This document shows, piece after piece, positions 51,967 to 55,804 of a stretch of 55,804 bases of DNA; position 1 is the first letter of the stretch; each line of letters opens with the position of its first letter. Origin of the DNA: Clostridiaceae bacterium (lineage in GTDB: Bacteria; Bacillota; Clostridia; Saccharofermentanales; Saccharofermentanaceae). Location: the NCBI GenBank assembly GCA_012729635.1, contig JAAYCT010000002.1, positions 1 to 55,804 on the forward strand. Direction: 5' to 3'. Under the pieces are notes generated by a model. It made no database searches and was not told the origin of the DNA. It saw nothing but the letters and a program-made list of their open reading frames with translations. The position numbers were made by a program, and so were the translations under genes.

Positions 51967-51994
51967 TTGACTTACTACAAGCTTGTAGTATAGT
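51967..51994 (+). promoter_or_regulatory. Promoter with an 18-bp palindromic operator between its boxes
   Basis: TTGACT (51967-51972) and TATAGT (51989-51994) are 16 bp apart. The perfect palindrome TACTACAAGCTTGTAGTA (51973-51990) fills the spacer. A repressor bound there would block RNA polymerase. A partial copy, ACTACGAGATATAGT, follows around 52006-52020. The regulator is not identified. The remaining 100 bp to the lipoprotein gene show only its AGGAGG site. Confidence 0.75.
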
Positions 51995-52096
51995 GAAATA
52001 TAGATACTACGAGATATAGTAAAACTTGAATTCGCTTCTTCGGTCAATCACCAACGGGCGTTTCCCCGAAAAACAATTCAATTCAGGAGGGAACTC

Positions 52097-53596
52097 ATGA
52101 AAACCCGGACCAATCTAATCATCCTCTTAGTGATCGCGCTTCTGCTTTCGGCCTGCGGTACCGGAGACGTCAAGAGTACAAGCACTTCGGAAACCACCGC
52201 GAATCCAACGACGACGCAGACGGAAACAAGCGGACAAACAAGTGCGTCGACGAAAGCGCCGACACCTTCACCGATGCCGACCCCGATGACGGAACCGATT
52301 TTTATCCCCGGGGAGGAGTTGCCCGACGGACAGATTTTCGACGAAAGGTATTATGCCGTTCTTCCGGGAGCCGAGGGCGTCGTTGTCTATGATTGTTTCG
52401 GAAAGATTGTATACACCGAAGAGCATTCGAATTCTGACTGTGAGACTTATTATGGGTCAGACCCGAACAAGCTACCGATCGGAGTGATTGAAAAGGAAAT
52501 CATCGAGCCGATCATCAATCATTCCGACAATATTTCAACAACCGGTTTCAGTCGATATGATTTTCCGGGGGGGCATGTTGAGTATTCTGTGTGGTCAGAA
52601 GAGAATTCGAATCAACCTCCAAAGTACTATTTGCGAGTGTTTTCAAATAACGGGGAGGAGCTTCAAGTCGAATGGGATGCCGAAAAAACTTACATGTTCG
52701 GAGTGATTCCGTTTGAGGAGAGCACGGGTATCTGTGTCGAAGTTTTATATAGCGCCGGACACGGGGGGAACTATTATCAGAAGATTTACTTCGTACGGAT
52801 CAATGCGGACGGAAGCGTTGCGTCGAATATAGTCATTGATGATCTGGCCCCCGGCCCCATTCAGATCGTCGGCGAGAAATATGCAGTGGTTTCCGAGTAC
52901 GATGACGAAGGTAAGATAACGTGGTATCTGGCGGATCTTTTCGGCAACATTCTGATGGAAGACGTTAACCCGATCCCTATAAAATTAGCTGTAAGCCTTC
53001 CGGAAGGAATGGGGTCGGTGTTCTTTTATGATTACTTCATGAAAGACGGGCGGGTGTATGACGTCCGGTTGAAACCGGTTCCGGACGAGACAAAAAGTCC
53101 TGACGGGCGATTGATCCCGGGCGTCAAGTATTATGTCGACGGGATCGCGTGTGAAGTCCTGGATGGCTTTGAGGAAAGTGATTCCATTAATTTCGGAATC
53201 TCGTACGCAGAAGGCCGGGACGAAAGCGGTGCCCTCGCGATCAAATCCGATTGGGGAGAATTTGTGATCCGGGATGTGGGGGATGACGTGTATGTCGCAG
53301 GTGTTAATTCGTCGCTTCTGGTTTTGAGTAATTACACCATCTATTCGAGCACAACCGGGGAGTTTATCGCCAATACACGCTTCGGGAACGCGAATGGGCC
53401 GCAGTTCCAGATCGCCGACGAATACCTTTTGCTCCAATATGATTTCGGATTTTCGATCATCGACAACGACGGAAATCTTCGATATGTATCGGATTCCGGT
53501 AACCCAATGACCCTTTCGGGTGAATATTTCCTGTTGTGGAAAGACTCCGGATGTGCCCTTATGGATCTCAACGGAGAGGTAGTGCTGGAGCCCTGA
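52097..53596 (+). CDS. Lipoprotein of unknown function
   Basis: A 499-residue exported lipoprotein: signal with lipobox LLLSAC, then a Thr/Ser/Pro linker (about 22-70) of the type that spans the cell wall. The rest is a mostly beta-strand domain with repeated short patterns (YAVLPGAEGVVVYDCFGKIV, YAVVSEYDDEGKITWYLADL, YLLLQYDFGFSIIDNDGN). These resemble beta-propeller or WG-like repeats, but I cannot name a family. It ends at a strong terminator and has its own repressed-type promoter, so it is a single regulated gene. Confidence 0.8.
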   Translation: MKTRTNLIILLVIALLLSACGTGDVKSTSTSETTANPTTTQTETSGQTSASTKAPTPSPMPTPMTEPIFIPGEELPDGQIFDERYYAVLPGAEGVVVYDCFGKIVYTEEHSNSDCETYYGSDPNKLPIGVIEKEIIEPIINHSDNISTTGFSRYDFPGGHVEYSVWSEENSNQPPKYYLRVFSNNGEELQVEWDAEKTYMFGVIPFEESTGICVEVLYSAGHGGNYYQKIYFVRINADGSVASNIVIDDLAPGPIQIVGEKYAVVSEYDDEGKITWYLADLFGNILMEDVNPIPIKLAVSLPEGMGSVFFYDYFMKDGRVYDVRLKPVPDETKSPDGRLIPGVKYYVDGIACEVLDGFEESDSINFGISYAEGRDESGALAIKSDWGEFVIRDVGDDVYVAGVNSSLLVLSNYTIYSSTTGEFIANTRFGNANGPQFQIADEYLLLQYDFGFSIIDNDGNLRYVSDSGNPMTLSGEYFLLWKDSGCALMDLNGEVVLEP

Positions 53597-53637
53597 GATT
53601 TTCGTTTGACTCGAAAAGGATCCTGCGCGAATAAGAT

Positions 53638-53670
53638 GACCCCGGGAGTCTTCCTCCCGGGGTCGTCTTT
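53638..53670 (+). terminator. Strong Rho-independent terminator
   Basis: GACCCCGGGAG (53638-53648) pairs perfectly with CTCCCGGGGTC (53654-53664) around a five-base loop, followed by GTCTTTGCTT. It ends the lipoprotein gene. Confidence 0.88.
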
Positions 53671-53709
53671 GCTTATGATCTTCCTGGTGTAGGGGGTCAC
53701 GGTGTTTTC

Positions 53710-54210
53710 TTATCCTGCGTTACAGGATCCGTCCCGAAGGCCCGCTCCGGAGCCGTTGCCGGCGCCCTTGCGCTGTCCTGCACCCTGACCGGCACCTTGT
53801 CCGAGTCCCTGACCGCCGCCCTGGCCGAACAGGCCGAGGTTCTCGCGATCTTCGCGTCCCGCACCGGTGCCGTCACAGTCGGCCTGGCGCTCCTGAATCC
53901 GTGCGAGGATCGCATCGGCTTCCTCTTGCGTCAATTGACCTTCCTGAACTCGCGCCTGAAGCGCATCCTCGCGCATTTCGGTCATCGCGTCCTTGAATTC
54001 TTCCTGCTTTCCGGCCTCAATGGCGATCGCTCCGTAAGTCTTTCCGGTCTCGGCGCGTTCTGCCCGAACATCTTCCTCCGTACGTCCCGTAATTCCGGCA
54101 ATTGCCTCGGCCGGCGTATCGTAAGGGGATGCGGCAAGAGCGACGACGCTCGTCGCGCCCAGAGCCAGTACCACCATTCCTACCACAATCCATTTGTGAA
54201 ATTTCTTCAT
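53710..54210 (-). CDS. DUF2680-like small exported protein with Gly/Gln-rich tail
   Basis: A 166-residue protein with an N-terminal signal peptide (FHKWIVVGMVVLALGATSVV). A domain follows with ITGRTEEDVRAERAETGKTY and QLTQEEADAILARIQERQ, which resembles the DUF2680 (YckD) helical repeat found in exported Bacillota proteins. The tail is low-complexity (GQGGGQGLGQGAGQGAGQR) and ends in two sparse cysteines. Function is unknown. AGAGG precedes the ATG at 54210 by eight bases. Confidence 0.78.
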   Translation of the reverse strand: MKKFHKWIVVGMVVLALGATSVVALAASPYDTPAEAIAGITGRTEEDVRAERAETGKTYGAIAIEAGKQEEFKDAMTEMREDALQARVQEGQLTQEEADAILARIQERQADCDGTGAGREDRENLGLFGQGGGQGLGQGAGQGAGQRKGAGNGSGAGLRDGSCNAG

Positions 54211-54220
54211 GTTGCTCACC

Positions 54221-54457
54221 TCTTTCGTTGATTATCCTTTCGGTAAGCTCAGACTAACAGGAATATGGGGCGAAACTGTGTTTTTTTCGGTCTGATTTTG
54301 TGCTGATATGTAAGTGAATACACCGGTGTAGCGGAGTCGCGATTCCGGCAGGTGGTGAGCCACCCGTCCGGAAAAAGTGATCTAGTACTCCGGAATGACA
54401 GACTGATCGGATGCGAAGCCGAGTGGGTATGGGGGGAGCAATTTGAGAATTGCAACA
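54221..54457. other. Intergenic region with a long imperfect hairpin
   Basis: No gene is supported. TTCCGG (54343-54348) and GGTGG (54351-54355) can pair with CCACC (54360-54364) and CCGGAA (54368-54373). There is no U-tract, so termination is unlikely. The segment may hold the promoter of the DUF2680-like gene and the end of the nuclease-like gene. Confidence 0.4.
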
Positions 54458-55279
54458 TTAATGAAAATGTCTCTGTATCTTCTGCTCTATGTGTCTTGAA
54501 TGTAAGGGGTGTTTGCTTGTTTCAAAAGTAGCGATGAGGTTGTAGCCGAGATGGTAGCCGGCGTTGCAATACTTCTCGATCTTATTTATAGTTTGTTCCG
54601 CATAAGAAGGATCGTCCATCATTCCGAAATGCTCCCACACAATCGCCTGCCTGGTCACCGGATGAAGGCATAAGAAATCCGGGTGCACACATCCCAGTCC
54701 TTCAATTTGGATCGGGTACTCATACCGGAACACGATCCAATCCCGGGTGAGTGCGTCGGCAATCATGATTTCCGATTTCGATCGTACGCGCTCATTTCCG
54801 GCCGTAAGATGCTCCGGTGCATCCGGGTCAAATCCCATCTTTTCATATTCGACACGGACCCACTGCCGAAAGTAATCTTCATCTAAAAGTCGAATCGGAG
54901 TTACGAGTGATTTTCGAAACTCACTAAGTGAACGAAAAACCTCATCGACTTGTTCAGGGTGAAAGTTCCGCAGAAACTCACAAATTGCATTTTGTTCGCT
55001 GCGCATCGGGGTCAGAAGCTTCCTGTCATAATCTTTCTGCGCGAGCGCCTTCACGAGGGCAATATTTGCATGAGGAATATATTTCCCCTTCCTGTCCGCA
55101 GAACAAATGCAATGATAATACTGGCGTCTTAATCTTTTTCTGCAAATTCTAAGTCTACCTTCCGGAGCGCTTTTCAACTCCTTCTCAAGTCTCGCAAGTT
55201 CCTCCTCAATTCCTGTTCTCCTTGCGATAAGAGCCTCTATAATTTTATTCGTACCTAGCTCGAGACAGCGATCATCCAT
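54458..55279 (-). CDS. Possible PD-(D/E)XK nuclease-like protein
   Basis: A 273-residue protein. After an N-terminal coiled-coil-like stretch (about 8-40, GIEEELARLEKELKS), the middle is basic (RICRKRLRRQYYH). The C-terminal 130 residues could be a restriction-type fold: an acidic residue in VRSKSEIMIADAL, then HPDFLCLHP, then IVWEHFGMMD, giving a D-x(n)-E-x-H pattern. This assignment is tentative. The ATG at 55279 is chosen because GGAAGG lies eight bases upstream; the 14-codon longer frame lacks one. It lies next to a palindrome and the 75-bp repeat array, which could be its target or just neighbours. Confidence 0.6.
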   Translation of the reverse strand: MDDRCLELGTNKIIEALIARRTGIEEELARLEKELKSAPEGRLRICRKRLRRQYYHCICSADRKGKYIPHANIALVKALAQKDYDRKLLTPMRSEQNAICEFLRNFHPEQVDEVFRSLSEFRKSLVTPIRLLDEDYFRQWVRVEYEKMGFDPDAPEHLTAGNERVRSKSEIMIADALTRDWIVFRYEYPIQIEGLGCVHPDFLCLHPVTRQAIVWEHFGMMDDPSYAEQTINKIEKYCNAGYHLGYNLIATFETSKHPLHSRHIEQKIQRHFH

Positions 55280-55347
55280 CCTATGCTTCCTTCCCAAGAT
55301 CTGGCGTTTCAAGATGGTCATGATATACGTATTCTAATCCCAAATTC

Positions 55348-55375
55348 TTGTCGAAATTTAATTAATTTTCGACAA
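55348..55375. promoter_or_regulatory. 28-bp palindrome upstream of the nuclease-like gene
   Basis: TTGTCGAAA (55348-55356) is mirrored by TTTCGACAA (55367-55375), with TTAATTAA in the centre. Only one pair of the 14 is mismatched. It lies about 70 bp upstream of the chosen start, in a suitable place for an operator. The half-site TTGTCGAAA also occurs twice as a direct repeat upstream of parA. Confidence 0.6.
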
Positions 55376-55440
55376 TGGATGACAGTATATATAAAGGGGA
55401 TCCAAACGACTTGATGCGTTGGCTTCCTTTCATTGACAAG

Positions 55441-55804
55441 CCTACTCAATCGAGAGTTGAACGCGTTTGAGTAGGTACGCCGGCTCCCCGGCGCGGGGTT
55501 TCTATCCTTAACGAGCCTACTCAATCAGCAGTTGAGCGCATTTGAGTAGGTACGCCGGCTCCCCGGCGCGGGTTTTCTATCATTAACGAGCCTACTCAAT
55601 CGGGAGTTGAGCGCATTTGAGTAGGTACGCCAGCCAGCCGGCGCGGGGTTTCTATCATTGACAAGCCTACTCAATCAGCAGTTGAGCGCATTTGAGTAGG
55701 TACGCCGGCTCCCCGGCGCGGGGTTTCTATCCTTAACGAGCCTACTCAATCAGCAGTTGAGCGCATTTGAGTAGGTACGCCACCCCGCCGGCGCCGGTTT
55801 TCTA
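55441..55804. repeat. Tandem array of a 75-bp hairpin-forming unit
   Basis: Units begin with CCTACTCAAT at 55441, 55516, 55591, 55666 and 55741, exactly 75 bp apart; the fifth is cut by the window end. Each can form CCTACTCAA/TTGAGTAGG (55441-55449 with 55467-55475 in unit 1) and CGCCGG/CCGGCG (55478-55483 with 55488-55493). Stops occur in all six frames of each unit, so it is not a protein repeat. The whole unit is conserved with no unique spacer, so it is not a CRISPR array. Changes cluster in the first loop, the second stem and the last 12 bases. Confidence 0.92.

Noticed and set aside
55441-55804. CRISPR array
   Set aside because: The complete 75-bp period is conserved, with no unique spacers, and no cas gene is in the window.
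55441-55804. Integron attC cassette array
   Set aside because: No GTTRRRY core sites bound the units, no cassette genes lie between them, and no integrase is present.

Overview
The window looks like about 56 kb of chromosome from an anaerobic, plant-fibre-using Bacillota (Clostridia-like) bacterium. Supporting signs are AGGAGG-type ribosome binding sites, TTGACA/TATAAT promoters at 17 bp spacing, LplB/LplC-type sugar permeases, a YesL-family protein, an ECF vitamin transporter subunit and lipoprotein signals. The left edge carries two consensus parS sites next to parA-parB, so it probably lies close to the replication origin. The organism assignment is inference.

Layout. 1-9.3 kb: parS-parAB, an AEC transporter, a DUF885 lipoprotein, a YhhN-type membrane protein, a second-type SecA, a broken pdxA tail and an ECF S component. 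9.4-14.2 kb: a PII-like protein coupled to a cation/proton antiporter, two membrane proteins, and an ArsR-thioredoxin-CcdA redox operon. 14.6-17.7 kb: FetAB-like ABC exporter, a fructoselysine-kinase-like PfkB protein and MgtC/SapB.

17.7-37.6 kb is the metabolic core: a glucuronoxylan/uronate locus. It encodes the complete isomerase route from glucuronate to pyruvate plus glyceraldehyde-3-phosphate (UxaC, UxuB, UxuA, KdgK, KDPG aldolase). It also has a sugar ABC importer (two permeases and a binding lipoprotein) and three hydrolases without signal peptides: a GH2 enzyme, a SGNH/SASA acetylesterase and a GH115 alpha-glucuronidase. The picture is uptake of acetylated, glucuronic-acid-decorated oligosaccharides and their dismantling in the cytoplasm. 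A CTAG-N4-CTAG motif recurs at three promoters of this region and may be the shared operator; no regulator for it lies in the window.

37.6-41 kb: a three-gene minus-strand unit (tiny YIDP-motif membrane protein, kinase-like/methyltransferase fusion, membrane alkaline-phosphatase-superfamily enzyme) that may modify a surface glycopolymer. 41.7-43.4 kb: a radical SAM/SPASM enzyme preceded by a small Thr/Glu-rich single-Cys protein, a candidate peptide-modification pair. 43.5-46 kb: a regulator-hydrolase-flavoenzyme operon with helically phased direct repeats at its promoter. 46-54 kb: GNAT, DUF368, a flavin reductase, a CadC/CzrA-type sensor with its cadmium/zinc ATPase (whose 3' end is triplicated as a 42-bp tandem repeat), a lipoprotein behind a palindromic operator, and a DUF2680-like protein.

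The right end holds a possible PD-(D/E)XK nuclease behind a 28-bp palindrome, and a tandem array of a 75-bp unit. Each unit can form two pairs of competing hairpins, and the array runs off the window. No tRNA, rRNA, CRISPR array or intact insertion sequence was recognised.
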